Assembly: GCA_951812895.1 (NCBI GenBank)
Contig: OX638333.1
Location: 4,134,001-4,198,000 of the forward strand
Direction: 5' to 3'
From: an uncultured Roseovarius sp.
Lineage (GTDB): Bacteria; Pseudomonadota; Alphaproteobacteria; Rhodobacterales; Rhodobacteraceae
Length of the DNA stretch: 64,000 bases
Under the pieces are notes generated by a model. The model saw only the letters and a list, made by a program, of their open reading frames with translations, did not search any database and had not been told where the DNA came from. Shown in pieces: positions 1 through 9,458 of the stretch. Position 1 is the first letter of the stretch. Every line of letters starts with the position of its first letter. Position numbers and translations under genes: made by a program.

Positions 1-198
1 GTGTCTGCCCTGGGTCCACGCGAGCAAGAACAACATCGGCAGCATCAACATCCCACGCAGCGCGAAAATCTGACCGAATGTCAGTGCATTGGAGAAGAGT
101 TTGAACACCACATCCTGAACTGAGATTGAGAACGCGACAGCCACCACCAAAATGACGCCGCGTGTGATGTTCTGAGGCCGTGCCTGTTCGTCAATCAT
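1..198 (-). CDS. DMT/EamA-family transporter, N-terminal part (cut by window edge)
   Basis: The reverse strand is open from an ATG at 196-198 to the window edge (66 codons). It encodes a short polar start and then two hydrophobic stretches (GVILVVAVAFSISVQDVVF and LRGMLMLPMLFLLAW), which is how drug/metabolite-superfamily (EamA) permeases of about 300 residues begin. These are ten-helix inner-membrane exporters of small metabolites, and the substrate cannot be read from this fragment. It is divergent from the LysR regulator at 307, with 108 bp between them, so that regulator is the natural candidate to control it. The rest of the gene lies outside the window. Confidence 0.75.
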   Translation of the reverse strand, partial: MIDEQARPQNITRGVILVVAVAFSISVQDVVFKLFSNALTFGQIFALRGMLMLPMLFLLAWTQGRH

Positions 199-306
199 TG
201 TCGTGCGTTCCGTTATCCAGACACTGCTATGATCTGTAACTTATGCGGTAGCGCAGTGTTTGAATATGCATTGGAAATCAAACCCATTGTTTGGCATTGT
301 TAAATA

Positions 307-1266
307 ATGGAGCGTGCACCCGTACATGGAATCGAAGTATTTCTGACAATTGTTCAGGAAGGATCACTGCGAGCCGCAGCCCGTGCATTAGGTGTGGGCG
401 CTCCGGCGGTCAGTCTCCAGCTAAAGGCGCTGGAAGAAAAGATGGGTGTTGGCCTCATTCATCGCACAACCCGCAGTATCAAGCTGACCGAAGCGGGTCA
501 GGTCCTGTTCGAAGCTGCCGCCCCGGCCTATCGCGATATGATTTATGCGGTGAAGAAAACCAAAGAAACCGGGCAATCCGCCCAAGGCACATTGCGGTTA
601 AGCCTGTCCCGGGGGGCTTACATGACCGCCGTGACCCCCGTGCTGGAAAAGTTTCAGGCCGAAAACCCCGGGATTAACCTGGACCTGTCGTGGAACGAAG
701 AGCTGGTTGATATCATCAAAGAAGGGTTTCACGCAGGTATCCGGCTAGGGGATATTCTGTCGCCGGATATGGTGGGGGTTCGGCTGACACCGCCATTGAC
801 CACTGTTTTCACTGCCGCGCCGTCCTACCTGGAACGGCATGGTTGTCCAAAGCGACCCCGGGACCTGTTGGATCACAGCTGCATTCGTTACAGGCTGCCG
901 ACAGCAAAAAAGATCGCAGATTGGGTATTTATCGAAGACGGGCAGGAAAAAGTGGTCAATCCACCGACACGGTTGGTCTTTGATCACATAACCGGGGTTA
1001 TTCAGGCGACCCGTGAAGGGCATGGGATTGGGTTTTCGCTGCACGCGACGGTTGAGGAGCATCTGAATTCAGGAGATCTTGTTCAGGTTCTTGAGCCTTA
1101 TACGCAGCAGTATCCGCCGTTCTACCTGTACTATCCCGAACAGAACCGGCGCGTTGAATGTCTGCGCCTGTTCATTGATTGCCTTGTTACGAACCGCGAC
1201 CGCAATGCAAAATTGGCGAAGCAGACGAAAACCTCAAAGGCCGATCATCTGTCTGGTCTGAGATAA
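307..1266 (+). CDS. LysR-family transcriptional regulator
   Basis: This 319-residue protein has the LysR layout: an N-terminal winged helix-turn-helix (about residues 5-62, with GSLRAAARALGVGAPAVS as helix-turn-helix and RTTRSIKLTEAG in the wing) followed by a periplasmic-binding-protein-like effector domain (about 90-295). LysR proteins bind DNA as tetramers and usually control a divergent neighbour, here the EamA transporter at 1-198. The length is normal for the family. The last 22 bases overlap the 3' end of the convergent NTF2-like gene. The C-terminal 20 residues are polar and probably disordered. The effector is unknown. Confidence 0.93.
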   Translation: MERAPVHGIEVFLTIVQEGSLRAAARALGVGAPAVSLQLKALEEKMGVGLIHRTTRSIKLTEAGQVLFEAAAPAYRDMIYAVKKTKETGQSAQGTLRLSLSRGAYMTAVTPVLEKFQAENPGINLDLSWNEELVDIIKEGFHAGIRLGDILSPDMVGVRLTPPLTTVFTAAPSYLERHGCPKRPRDLLDHSCIRYRLPTAKKIADWVFIEDGQEKVVNPPTRLVFDHITGVIQATREGHGIGFSLHATVEEHLNSGDLVQVLEPYTQQYPPFYLYYPEQNRRVECLRLFIDCLVTNRDRNAKLAKQTKTSKADHLSGLR

Positions 1267-1616
1267 AACACTTTTGAGACTATCGCCCATCTGCCCTCTT
1301 TATAAAGCAGAGTGAGGTGGTCGTCGAAATGCATCCCAAGCCAGATATCTTCGACATGAATAGTAGCAACATCGCCCGTGACCGAGATGGATTTTATCTC
1401 GAACCAGGGCGATGGGTCGGGGGTTTCGACAGCATCTGCAACACCCTTGATAAAGGCTTCGCGATTGTCCCATTCCAAACCGCCATCGAAATGCCCAATA
1501 CAGCATGAATTTTCGTGCATGGCTTCGCGCAACTTTGCCGGATCATTCTGGCACATGCCCTCGATATAAGTTTTGACGGTTTCAGAAATGGCGGTGAAAC
1601 TGGGTAATTCAGACAA
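1245..1616 (-). CDS. NTF2-like / SnoaL-like small protein
   Basis: A 123-residue protein with the pattern of the NTF2-like superfamily: an N-terminal helix (FTAISETVKTYIEGM), an acidic loop, and C-terminal beta strands ending in a W-x-I-V-S-K-V-F strand. Proteins of this size are annotated as nuclear transport factor 2 family, putative lumazine-binding, or DUF4440/SnoaL-like. They form a cone-shaped barrel that may be catalytic or only bind ligands, so no reaction can be assigned. The 3' end overlaps the convergent LysR gene by 22 bp. It may share a transcript with the metal-dependent hydrolase upstream (43-bp gap). Confidence 0.8.
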   Translation of the reverse strand: MSELPSFTAISETVKTYIEGMCQNDPAKLREAMHENSCCIGHFDGGLEWDNREAFIKGVADAVETPDPSPWFEIKSISVTGDVATIHVEDIWLGMHFDDHLTLLYKEGRWAIVSKVFYLRPDR

Positions 1617-1658
1617 GGTTGGTTAACTCCATCAATGCGCGTTCGAATCTGCGGGCGA

Positions 1659-2351
1659 TCAAATTTCAATCGCCTGCATGACCTCTGGCTCTATCACCCG
1701 AACACCAGGTAAGGCCGCAACAAGCGTCTCTGCCGATTGTTCAAGGATCGGGAATGTCCGGTAATGGCAGGGGATTACCGTTTTGAAATCAAAGAATGTT
1801 TTTGCGGCATAGCCTGCGCGGTGCATATCCATCGTGAAATGGCCACCCGTGCACAAAATCCCGATATCGGGCGCATGCAGGGCATTGAATACGCCCATAT
1901 CCGCCATCACATCGGTATCGCCGGACAGGTAAATCACATGGCCTTCACCCGCTATCATGTAACCACATTCTGTGCCCGGTACGTTTGGCCCGTTTTCTCC
2001 GCCAAAACTGGATGAATGCACGGCGTGTACCATGGTAACCTCGACACCTCCCAGATCAACTGTGCCGCCCTTGTTAAATCCGACGGTGCTAAGCCCCTCT
2101 TTTTCTTCCCAATAGGCCATCAGATCATACTGGCCCACCACCGGCACGCTCAGGGATTTTGCCAGTGGCAAGACATCGGCAACGTGGTCGAAATGCGCAT
2201 GGGTCAACAGGATATGCGTGGCGCCCGCTGTTGCGGCCTCATGCTGGTCTTCTGCCAACATTGGATTGCCCGTCAGCCATGGATCCACCAGCAACACCTG
2301 CCCCGCAATTTCGATCCGAAATGATCCGTGACCCAGCCAAATGATATTCAT
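1659..2351 (-). CDS. UPF0173 metallo-beta-lactamase-fold metal-dependent hydrolase
   Basis: A 230-residue metallo-beta-lactamase-fold protein. The dinuclear zinc motif HxHxDH is present (HAHFDH, about residue 51), with further histidine and aspartate ligands in HAVHSSSFGG, SGDTDV and PCHYRTFP. The length and the start MNIIWLGHGSFRIE are characteristic of the UPF0173 family (UlaG/YtkL-like cytoplasmic hydrolases), whose physiological substrate is not established. It is divergent from gatC, with 149 bp between them. All metal-binding motifs look intact. Confidence 0.92.
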   Translation of the reverse strand: MNIIWLGHGSFRIEIAGQVLLVDPWLTGNPMLAEDQHEAATAGATHILLTHAHFDHVADVLPLAKSLSVPVVGQYDLMAYWEEKEGLSTVGFNKGGTVDLGGVEVTMVHAVHSSSFGGENGPNVPGTECGYMIAGEGHVIYLSGDTDVMADMGVFNALHAPDIGILCTGGHFTMDMHRAGYAAKTFFDFKTVIPCHYRTFPILEQSAETLVAALPGVRVIEPEVMQAIEI

Positions 2352-2500
2352 TGCATTCTCCCTTTGTCGTTTGGTTCAGCTTACCCCAGAGAATGCAATT
2401 GTCACATCCTGCCAACATGTGCCCAATTGCGCGACTCTGGCTTGCGGGGCGGCGCGCAGAGCGGTAAACGCTGCTCGGACAGAGCTACCGGAGATCACCC

Positions 2501-2788
2501 ATGTCAATTGACACCCAAACCGCCGCGAAAGTAGCCAAGCTGGCGCGGATACGTGTGGAAGACGAAGACCTGCCCGCGCTGGCGCAGGAATTTAACGATA
2601 TTCTGGGGTTCATTGAACAATTGAATGAGGTCGATGTTGAGGGTGTAGAGCCGATGACGAGTGTCACGCCAATGCGCCTGCCCCGTCGTCAGGATGTGGT
2701 GAATGACGGTGATCAGCAACAGAAAGTTCTGGCAAACGCGCCCGATGCACGCGAAGGCTTTTTCGCGGTTCCCAAGGTGGTGGAGTAA
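2501..2788 (+). CDS. gatC: Aspartyl/glutamyl-tRNA amidotransferase subunit C
   Basis: A 95-residue GatC. It wraps around and stabilises GatA in the GatCAB amidotransferase, which converts misacylated Glu-tRNA(Gln) and Asp-tRNA(Asn) to the correct amide. The family hallmarks are present: KVAKLARI near the N-terminus, [15 protein letters not shown] in the middle, and a C-terminal region rich in conserved charged and proline residues ([17 protein letters not shown]). A GGAGA ribosome-binding site lies upstream of the ATG. The stop codon is followed after 2 bp by gatA, so the two are co-translated. Confidence 0.97.
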   Translation: MSIDTQTAAKVAKLARIRVEDEDLPALAQEFNDILGFIEQLNEVDVEGVEPMTSVTPMRLPRRQDVVNDGDQQQKVLANAPDAREGFFAVPKVVE

Positions 2789-2790
2789 TC

Positions 2791-4278
2791 ATGACTGATC
2801 TGAATTCCCTGACCATCGCCGAGGCGCGTGACAAATTACGCTCTGGTGAGACAAGTTCGATTGAACTGACCGAGGCATGTCTGTCAAAGATTGAAGGCGC
2901 AGGGGCGCTTGGCGCGTTTGTGCACCACACCCCCAAACTGGCCCGGGAACAGGCCAAGGCGGCAGATGCCCGGATTGCCGGGGGCGACGCCCCTGCGATG
3001 TGCGGGATCCCGTTGGGCATCAAGGATCTGTTCTGCACCAAGGGTGTGGCCAGTCAGGCGGGAAGCGCAATTCTGGACGGCTTTACCCCGGAATACGAAT
3101 CCACCGTTTCGCAGAACCTGTTTGATGCGGGATCGGTGATGCTGGGCAAGCTGAACATGGACGAGTTCGCGATGGGTTCGTCCAACGAGACCAGCGTTTA
3201 TGGCAATGCGGTCAACCCGTGGCGGCGCGGTAATGATGACGCGGCGCTGACACCGGGCGGATCATCCGGCGGATCGGCCAGCGCAGTGGCGGCTGACCTG
3301 TGTCTGGGCGCGACGGGCACGGATACGGGTGGATCCATCCGACAGCCTGCCGCTTTTGTGGGGATTACGGGTATCAAGCCGACCTATGGGCGGTGTTCAC
3401 GGTGGGGCATTGTGGCCTTTGCCTCTTCGCTGGATCAGGCCGGGCCGATGACCAAATCGGTACGTGACGCAGCTATCATGCTAGAGGCGATGTGCGGACA
3501 TGATCCCAAGGATTCCACCTCTGCCGATATCCCGGTGCCGGATTTCGAGGCGATGCTGACCGGAGATGTTCGGGGGAAAGTCATTGGTATTCCACAAGAA
3601 TACCGGATGGACGGCATGCCGGAAGAGATCGAGACATTATGGCGGGATGGCACGGCGATGCTGCGCGATGCGGGCGCGGAAATCCGCGATATCACCCTGC
3701 CCCACACCAAATACGCCCTGCCCGCCTATTACGTTATTGCACCGGCCGAAGCGTCATCAAACCTCGCCCGCTATGACGGGGTGCGCTATGGCCACCGCGC
3801 CGCCCTTTCGCAAGGCGAAGGCATCACCGAAATGTACGAAAAAACCCGCGCCGAGGGTTTTGGCCCAGAGGTGAAGCGGCGGGTCATGATCGGCACTTAT
3901 GTATTGTCCGCCGGGTTCTACGATGCCTATTACAACCGGGCCCGCCGCGTCCGTGCCTTGATCAAAAAGGACTTTGAGGATGTCTTTGCCGATGGCATTG
4001 ATGCGATCCTGACGCCAGCGACACCCTCAGCAGCGTTTGGTCTGGGAGAAATGGCAAATGCCGACCCGGTTCAAATGTATCTGAACGATGTTTTCACCGT
4101 TACGGTCAACCTTGCCGGATTGCCGGGGATTTCGGTGCCGGCGGGCCTGGACAAACAGGGCCTGCCACTGGGGCTGCAACTGATTGGACGGCCATGGGAA
4201 GAAGGTGATCTGCTTAACACCGCCTATGCGCTTGAGTCCGCCGCAGGTTTTGTGGCCAAACCGGCGAAATGGTGGTAA
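2791..4278 (+). CDS. gatA: Aspartyl/glutamyl-tRNA amidotransferase subunit A
   Basis: A full-length 495-residue GatA, the glutaminase/amidase subunit of GatCAB that releases ammonia from glutamine for transamidation on the tRNA. The amidase-signature triad is visible: Lys78 ([10 protein letters not shown]), cis-Ser158 in [11 protein letters not shown], and nucleophile Ser182 in [11 protein letters not shown]. It directly follows gatC. gatB is not in this window, which is common in alphaproteobacteria where gatB is often unlinked. No anomaly in length or motifs. Confidence 0.98.
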   Translation: MTDLNSLTIAEARDKLRSGETSSIELTEACLSKIEGAGALGAFVHHTPKLAREQAKAADARIAGGDAPAMCGIPLGIKDLFCTKGVASQAGSAILDGFTPEYESTVSQNLFDAGSVMLGKLNMDEFAMGSSNETSVYGNAVNPWRRGNDDAALTPGGSSGGSASAVAADLCLGATGTDTGGSIRQPAAFVGITGIKPTYGRCSRWGIVAFASSLDQAGPMTKSVRDAAIMLEAMCGHDPKDSTSADIPVPDFEAMLTGDVRGKVIGIPQEYRMDGMPEEIETLWRDGTAMLRDAGAEIRDITLPHTKYALPAYYVIAPAEASSNLARYDGVRYGHRAALSQGEGITEMYEKTRAEGFGPEVKRRVMIGTYVLSAGFYDAYYNRARRVRALIKKDFEDVFADGIDAILTPATPSAAFGLGEMANADPVQMYLNDVFTVTVNLAGLPGISVPAGLDKQGLPLGLQLIGRPWEEGDLLNTAYALESAAGFVAKPAKWW

Positions 4279-4314
4279 TACGAGCCAAAAGCTAAGATGG
4301 CAGGATAACAGCAG

Positions 4315-5076
4315 ATGCGTATAATTCCCCTAGCAGTCGCGCTTGTCGCGCTGACGGCCTGTAATTCGCAGATACCAGACAGTGGCAAAGGTGTGGGGTT
4401 TGACAGTTACGAGGAATATGAGGCCGCCAAACGCGCGCGTGAGGAAGCCCTTTCCGGCGGTGCTATCCCCCCAGCCGACGCTGTTTCAGATGAATCCCCG
4501 GTCAGCGGCGCCATTGCGGTTACCGGAACGGGTACAACTAATACTGCTTCGACGACCGGTGGCGAAGGCGAAGATTTAGCTGCCGAAACGCGTGCAGCAC
4601 TACAAGCGACAGATGCAAATTCTGGTGAAGCACCTGTCGACGCGGACCCGGGCAATCCGGCACCCCAAACCGTTTCGACCTCAACCGGAATCTCCAGTGA
4701 AAATGATTTTTCAGTTGTAGGCACCGAGCGATCGATTGAAAGCGATGCAGAGCTGATTGCCATCAATCGCAGCCAATACAAGGTGATTGAGCCTACGGCC
4801 CTGCCCAAACGCAGCGCCAATTCAGGCCCGAACATTGTAAAATATGCTCTGTCTACCAAACACCCGCGGGGCACCAAGATTTACACCCGTGTCGGAATTG
4901 CCAAAGCGTCGCGGTACGAGCGGAATTGCGCAAAATATGCCTCTCCCGATCTGGCGCAATCGGATTTTCTGTCCCAAGGCGGCCCAAATCGCGACAAGCT
5001 GGGGCTTGATCCGGACGGCGACGGTTATGCCTGCGCCTGGGATCCGTCGCCATTCCGCAAGGCAGTTGGCGGGTAA
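4315..5076 (+). CDS. Excalibur-domain lipoprotein
   Basis: A 253-residue predicted lipoprotein. A short signal peptide ends in a lipobox (ALTAC, Cys16). The middle (about residues 35-150) is low-complexity and rich in Ala, Gly, Thr and Ser, likely disordered. The C-terminus carries an excalibur calcium-binding motif (LDPDGDGYACAWDPSPFR) preceded by a conserved Cys in RNCAKYASPDLAQ. Excalibur domains are small extracellular Ca-binding modules of unknown exact role. It sits 36 bp after gatA and 1 bp before a cell-wall amidase, so an envelope role fits the context. Confidence 0.85.
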   Translation: MRIIPLAVALVALTACNSQIPDSGKGVGFDSYEEYEAAKRAREEALSGGAIPPADAVSDESPVSGAIAVTGTGTTNTASTTGGEGEDLAAETRAALQATDANSGEAPVDADPGNPAPQTVSTSTGISSENDFSVVGTERSIESDAELIAINRSQYKVIEPTALPKRSANSGPNIVKYALSTKHPRGTKIYTRVGIAKASRYERNCAKYASPDLAQSDFLSQGGPNRDKLGLDPDGDGYACAWDPSPFRKAVGG

Positions 5077-5077
5077 A

Positions 5078-5785
5078 ATGCCCCGGGCCTCTGCCCCCCC
5101 GATTACTTGGTTTCCATCCCCCAATTGCGGCCCGCGCCGGGATGGCGCACGGCCGGATATGATCGTGCTGCATTACACAGCAATGGATACGGCAAAGGCG
5201 GCACGCGACCGGTTATGCGACTCGGATGCTGAAGTCTCTGCGCATTATCTGATCGGTGAGACCGGGCAAATCTGGCAATTGGTCGAAGAAGAAATGCGCG
5301 CCTGGCATGCCGGGGCCGGACAATGGGGCAGCGTTACGGACGTGAATTCGCGGTCCATCGGGATCGAACTTGCCAATACTGGACTGCATCCGTTTTCAGA
5401 ACCGCAGATGGCGGCCCTTGAGGTGTTGATGACAGGGATCATGGCACGCTGGAATATCGCGCCAGAGCGTGTCATTGGCCATTCGGACATGGCACCGGAT
5501 CGCAAATTCGATCCGGGTCCCCGGTTTGATTGGCTTCGGCTGGCCCGGCAGGGTTTGAGCATCTGGTACGAGGCAGTGCAGCCCGCTGAAACCAATATTG
5601 ATGAGTTTAAGAAGTTGTCTCAAGCTATTGGTTATAAGTGTAAAATTCCAGATGAATTCTTACTATTTGCAGTTCGTTCTCGGTTTCGTCCATGGGCCGA
5701 AGGACCGTTGGATGCCTTCGATAGTGCAATCGTTCATAACCTTGCTGAACGCTTCCCCGTTGACCCACCGGTCACAAGCGCCTAA
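5078..5785 (+). CDS. N-acetylmuramoyl-L-alanine amidase (AmpD/AmiD type)
   Basis: A 235-residue Amidase_2-family enzyme that cleaves the bond between N-acetylmuramic acid and L-alanine in peptidoglycan fragments. Zinc ligands are visible: His32 in MIVLHYTAM, a second His in RAWHAGAG, and the C-terminal HSDMAPDRKFDPGP motif holding the last His and the catalytic Lys/Asp neighbourhood. I chose the ATG at 5078, which immediately follows the lipoprotein stop; the frame is open much further upstream, but that part overlaps the lipoprotein gene and looks non-coding. No signal peptide is seen. The last 60 residues are less conserved and more hydrophobic. Confidence 0.9.
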   Translation: MPRASAPPITWFPSPNCGPRRDGARPDMIVLHYTAMDTAKAARDRLCDSDAEVSAHYLIGETGQIWQLVEEEMRAWHAGAGQWGSVTDVNSRSIGIELANTGLHPFSEPQMAALEVLMTGIMARWNIAPERVIGHSDMAPDRKFDPGPRFDWLRLARQGLSIWYEAVQPAETNIDEFKKLSQAIGYKCKIPDEFLLFAVRSRFRPWAEGPLDAFDSAIVHNLAERFPVDPPVTSA

Positions 5786-5793
5786 GTCCCCTG

Positions 5794-6200
5794 TGCGCGG
5801 AGGGCTGGATGGCCGCGACCCCGGAGCGATCCGGGGGCGAGGAAAGTCCGGACTCCACAAGGCAACGGTGCCGGGTAACGCCCGGCCGGGGTAACCCGAG
5901 GGAAAGCGCCACAGAGAACAGTCTGCTCTTGTCCGCAGGAGTGATGGTGAAACGGTGGGGTAAGAGCCCACCGCGGGACGGGCAACCGGACCGGCATGGC
6001 AAGCCCCACCTGGAGCAATGCCAAATAGGGACCGCGCGCAGGCAGGTCGGGCAACCGAAACCACCTGCAGGGCAGCTTTGGCCCTGACGGTCCGGGTTGG
6101 CAGCCAGAGCCTGTTGGCAACAGCAGGCCCAGACGAATGGTCATCCAACCCCGGATACGGTTCGGGGTGGACAGAATCCGGCTTACAGGTCCTCCGCGCA
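5794..6200 (+). ncRNA. rnpB: RNase P RNA (class A)
   Basis: The catalytic RNA of RNase P, which matures tRNA 5' ends. Conserved elements occur in order: a P1 stem whose arms are perfect complements (tgcgcggagg at 5794-5803 and cctccgcgca at 6191-6200), the CRI core gaggaaagtccggactcca at 5839-5857, the cagagaacag element near 5910, the agacgaatggtcatcc core near 6131, and the 3' block acagaatccggcttacagg at 6171-6189. It starts 9 bp after the amidase stop. No strong intrinsic terminator is seen in the 118 bp before the convergent trmB gene. Confidence 0.97.
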
Positions 6201-6318
6201 TTGCATCAATACATTTCGGCACCGGCCTATTGCCACTTTTGGAGTTAAGCACGCGCGTGGGATCGAGCGGCTCGGCCCCGACGCTCATTGCCTCTTACTC
6301 AGATACCCAGAACGCCTC

Positions 6319-7035
6319 TTAGAGCCTCTGAAAGGTCAGATAATGCGGTACACGCCCTTCGCGCAGGGCTTTCTGTTCGTACCGGGTGGAATGCCAGTCA
6401 GACCACGGTGTCCGCCAATCCCGGGGCCCTTCTGCCAGCCACTCGAACCCATGCCGGGGCACTTGTTCCAGCGTCTGGCGAACATAGTCCGGAATATCCG
6501 TTGCCACCCTGAATACAGCTCCGGGTTTCAACACATTTGCCAGAGGTTCAAGATGCTCGGGCGTGACAAACCGGCGCCGGTGATGGCGCTTTTTCGGCCA
6601 GGGGTCGGGATAGAGCAGAAAGGCACGGTCAATTGAAGCCTTTGGTAATACATCAAAAATGTCACGCGCGTCACCGGGATGGATGCGAACATTGTCACAT
6701 TTAGCATCGCGAATTTTACCCAACAGCATCGCAACACCGTTGATATAGGGCTCGCACCCGATCAACCCATTGCCGGGGTTTTGTGTCGCCTGATGCACAA
6801 GGTGCTCTCCGCCACCAAATCCGATTTCAAGCCAAACAGGTGAGGAACCAAAGAGCCGGGCAAGGTCCAGAGGCTCACGATTTGGGTTTTCCTCCCATGA
6901 CACCGGCCCCGGGCTCAGCTGTGCCAGATCCTCGTCAATAAGGACCTGTTGTGTCTTTCGAAGCCCTTTGCCCTTGAACCGGCCATAGAAGTTGCGCCAG
7001 GGCGCACCAGAAGGGTGGTGAGTGTCTTGTGTCAT
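6319..7035 (-). CDS. trmB: tRNA (guanine-N7-)-methyltransferase
   Basis: A 238-residue TrmB, which methylates N7 of G46 in the tRNA variable loop using SAM. Visible motifs are the SAM site VWLEIGFGGGEH (about residues 72-83), CEPYINGVAMLL, the LLYPDPWPKKRHHRRRF block with the catalytic Asp and basic tRNA-binding residues, and a C-terminal TRYEQKA. It belongs to the metK neighbourhood. It converges on rnpB across a short gap. Confidence 0.96.
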   Translation of the reverse strand: MTQDTHHPSGAPWRNFYGRFKGKGLRKTQQVLIDEDLAQLSPGPVSWEENPNREPLDLARLFGSSPVWLEIGFGGGEHLVHQATQNPGNGLIGCEPYINGVAMLLGKIRDAKCDNVRIHPGDARDIFDVLPKASIDRAFLLYPDPWPKKRHHRRRFVTPEHLEPLANVLKPGAVFRVATDIPDYVRQTLEQVPRHGFEWLAEGPRDWRTPWSDWHSTRYEQKALREGRVPHYLTFQRL

Positions 7036-7073
7036 AACTGCGGCGCTTAATCCTATACGGGCGGAGTGTACAG

Positions 7074-8072
7074 TCAGTCTCCACGCGAACTCTCTGGTTC
7101 AGAATCAGGAGTGGCCTTGGGGCCAGGCTTTGGTTTGGAAACCGGGCCTGGATTCGCAGGAGCCGCCAGACCTTCCGCTGCAATCTTTTGCTCCAGCTGA
7201 GTCATGAAGGCAATCAGTTCAGGAATCGACGGATTATTGGCCTGGATGAAGCGTTTGGTTGTTCGCATCGCCTGTCTCAGCGTTGCCGATGGGACGTTAC
7301 GCGGATTGTAATCGATCAACTCTGGAGCCAAGGCACTGCTGGTTTGAAGGAAGCTTTTTGCGGATGGCGATACCCGGGCAAGATTGGACGCTGATAAGTA
7401 CCGTGTCTTGTATGAGATCAATGCAGGGACCGACGGTTTGATAACCTGAAAACTTGCTGGAATAGGCACCGCACGGGTCAGATTCAGAGGTAATGCGATG
7501 GGCGAACTATGTGTCCCCCGGCCCCATCGTGGGCCGCCAAGATAGACGGCCGCAAACATGATCTTTGCCTTGATTTCAGGCGTTCCTCCGGCGCGCAGGG
7601 CGTCGTAGAACATCACGTGCACACGCTGCCAGCTGTCCTTGTGGAACCTCGGCGCACTCTCGTTACCGGCACCGCAGTAGGCGTCATGAACCGCAGCCGC
7701 ATTCACGAATTCAGGTGATCTGGGCTCGCCAACGATTGAAATGAATATCTTGGGGATCGAGGCCCCATCAGTGACGATCCCTTTGTGTGCAATCCAGGTT
7801 TTTCCTGAGCCATCAACAAAGTCTAGCCGTTCAACGGTTGGAAAAAAATCAACATCGCGATCAGAAATGCGCACCGGGTTGCTTTCATCAAGCTGCACCG
7901 GGCTATTCACGAACCGACATGCGACAACATCGCTGCCCTCGCAAGAAGCATCTGGCGTTGCCGTATTCTGGCCTGGATACTCTGACAAAGCCGCGCAGCC
8001 AGATAGGAACAGGCACCAACCAGATAAGAGCAAGAAGAGGCGCATCGGAGAGGACTTCACTGATATTTTCAT
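7074..8072 (-). CDS. DUF1353-domain lipoprotein
   Basis: A 332-residue predicted lipoprotein: signal peptide with lipobox LSGC (Cys26 if the first ATG is used; the ATG at residue 10 is an alternative start), then a DUF1353 domain (about residues 70-185) with its typical GIVTDGASIPKIF and AAAVHDAYC segments. The C-terminal 140 residues are unlike DUF1353 and end in a Pro/Lys-rich tail. DUF1353 proteins are often phage-associated and functionally uncharacterised; here the gene sits in a core region between metK and trmB. It has a 39-bp gap to trmB. Confidence 0.8.
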   Translation of the reverse strand: MKISVKSSPMRLFLLLSGWCLFLSGCAALSEYPGQNTATPDASCEGSDVVACRFVNSPVQLDESNPVRISDRDVDFFPTVERLDFVDGSGKTWIAHKGIVTDGASIPKIFISIVGEPRSPEFVNAAAVHDAYCGAGNESAPRFHKDSWQRVHVMFYDALRAGGTPEIKAKIMFAAVYLGGPRWGRGTHSSPIALPLNLTRAVPIPASFQVIKPSVPALISYKTRYLSASNLARVSPSAKSFLQTSSALAPELIDYNPRNVPSATLRQAMRTTKRFIQANNPSIPELIAFMTQLEQKIAAEGLAAPANPGPVSKPKPGPKATPDSEPESSRGD

Positions 8073-8134
8073 AATAGGTAAAGACTAGCGGTGTGACCTC
8101 TGCGTTATCAAGTCGCAATTGCCAACCCAAACGC

Positions 8135-8161
8135 AAAAAGGGCCGGTATTATACCGGCCCC
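8135..8161 (-). terminator. Intrinsic terminator of metK
   Basis: On the reverse strand, 22 bp after the metK stop, a 9-bp GC-rich stem (GGGCCGGTA with TACCGGCCC, loop of 3) is followed directly by five T residues (the A-run at 8135-8139 on the forward strand). This is a textbook Rho-independent terminator. Confidence 0.9.
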
Positions 8162-8182
8162 TGTGTTCGTAATTTGATTGGA

Positions 8183-9364
8183 TCAGGCGTTGCTTTTCAA
8201 CGTATCAACAAGGTCGGTACGTTCCCAGCTGAAGCCACCATCGTCCATTGGACTACGGCCAAAATGGCCATAGGCGGCGGTGCGCTGGTAAATCGGTTTA
8301 TTCAGCTGAAGATGCTCGCGAATGCCGCGCGGCGTAAGGTCCATCGAAGCCTCGATGGCTTTTTCGATATCTGCGGGGTTCACGTCACCGGTGCCATGGG
8401 TATCGGCATAAATCGAAAGCGGTTTGGATACACCGATCGCATATGAAAGCTGAATGGTGCATTTTTCCGCCATTCCTGCCGCAACCACGTTTTTCGCCAG
8501 GTAGCGCGCGGCGTAGGCTGCCGACCGGTCGACCTTGGTCGGGTCTTTTCCAGAGAACGCGCCACCACCATGTGGTGCGGCACCGCCATATGTATCGACG
8601 ATAATCTTGCGCCCGGTCAGCCCCGCATCACCATCGGGACCACCGATTACGAACTTGCCGGTTGGGTTCACGTGCCATTCTGTTTCTGCCGAGAGCCATC
8701 CATCGGGCAGAGTTTCACGGATATATGGCTCGACAATTGCGCGGATATCATCGCTGCTCAGGCTGACATCAAGGTGCTGCGTCGACAAAACAACCGATGT
8801 CACGCCGACCGGCACGCCATCACGATAGAGCACCGAAAGCTGGGACTTGGCGTCCGGGCCAAGCGCGGGTTCTGCGCCCGATTTGCGCACTTCCGCAAGA
8901 CGGCGCAGGATCGCATGTGAGTATTGAATTGGCGCGGGCATAAGATCAGGAGTTTCCGTTGTGGCATAGCCAAACATGATGCCCTGATCACCGGCGCCTT
9001 CATCCTTGTCGCCCGACGCGTCGACACCCTGTGCAATATGGGCGGATTGTTCATGCAGCAGGTTGGTGACTTCACAGGTGTTCCAGTGGAATTTATCCTG
9101 CTCGTATCCGATATCTTTGATACAGGCACGCGCGATGTCATCAATCCGGCCCATGTAATCACGCAGCTTATCCTGATCGGAAAGACCAACTTCACCACCG
9201 ATCACCACCCGGTTCGTGGTGGCAAAGGTTTCGCAGGCAACGCGCGCTTCCGGCTCTTCTGCCAGAAAGGCATCAAGGACGGCATCGGAAATGCGATCGC
9301 ACACTTTGTCGGGGTGACCTTCCGATACGGATTCGGAAGTAAAAATGTAGTTCTGGCGGGACAT
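8183..9364 (-). CDS. metK: S-adenosylmethionine synthetase
   Basis: A 393-residue methionine adenosyltransferase that makes SAM from methionine and ATP. Family signatures are intact: [13 protein letters not shown] at the N-terminus, [12 protein letters not shown] (ATP-binding hexapeptide region), and [16 protein letters not shown] (phosphate-binding loop). The gene is preceded by a compact SAM/SAH riboswitch that overlaps its ribosome-binding site, so translation is expected to fall when SAM (or SAH) is high. It ends in a strong intrinsic terminator, making it a monocistronic unit within the lnt/trmB cluster. Confidence 0.98.
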   Translation of the reverse strand: MSRQNYIFTSESVSEGHPDKVCDRISDAVLDAFLAEEPEARVACETFATTNRVVIGGEVGLSDQDKLRDYMGRIDDIARACIKDIGYEQDKFHWNTCEVTNLLHEQSAHIAQGVDASGDKDEGAGDQGIMFGYATTETPDLMPAPIQYSHAILRRLAEVRKSGAEPALGPDAKSQLSVLYRDGVPVGVTSVVLSTQHLDVSLSSDDIRAIVEPYIRETLPDGWLSAETEWHVNPTGKFVIGGPDGDAGLTGRKIIVDTYGGAAPHGGGAFSGKDPTKVDRSAAYAARYLAKNVVAAGMAEKCTIQLSYAIGVSKPLSIYADTHGTGDVNPADIEKAIEASMDLTPRGIREHLQLNKPIYQRTAAYGHFGRSPMDDGGFSWERTDLVDTLKSNA

Positions 9365-9370
9365 GAAAGC

Positions 9371-9418
9371 TGCTCCATAAATAAAATCACCGCCACTTCA
9401 GGAAGCCGTTGTGGCGGT
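9371..9418 (-). promoter_or_regulatory. SAM/SAH riboswitch upstream of metK
   Basis: Read on the reverse strand, an 8-bp hairpin (ACCGCCAC paired with GTGGCGGT, 9411-9418 and 9389-9396) encloses the loop AACGGCTTCCTGAA. It is followed by an AU-rich linker and TGGAGCA (9371-9377), 6 nt before the metK ATG. The loop GGCTTCC can pair with GGAGCA to form the H-type pseudoknot of the SAM/SAH riboswitch, which is known mainly from Rhodobacterales metK leaders. The pseudoknot strand contains the Shine-Dalgarno GGAG, so ligand binding should block translation. Motif order and spacing match the family; no covariance model was run. Confidence 0.92.
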
Positions 9419-9458
9419 ATCGCGCTTGCTTAAGGATAACTGGAGACAGCGTCAATCA

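Noticed and set aside
4844-5077. N-terminal extension of the amidase
   Set aside because: It overlaps the excalibur lipoprotein gene in another frame and is not protein-like; the ATG at 5078 fits the family length.
9371-9418. SAM-II or SAM-V riboswitch for metK
   Set aside because: The short hairpin with a GGCTTCC loop pairing to GGAGCA right before the ATG fits the SAM/SAH class better than the larger SAM-II/V pseudoknots.
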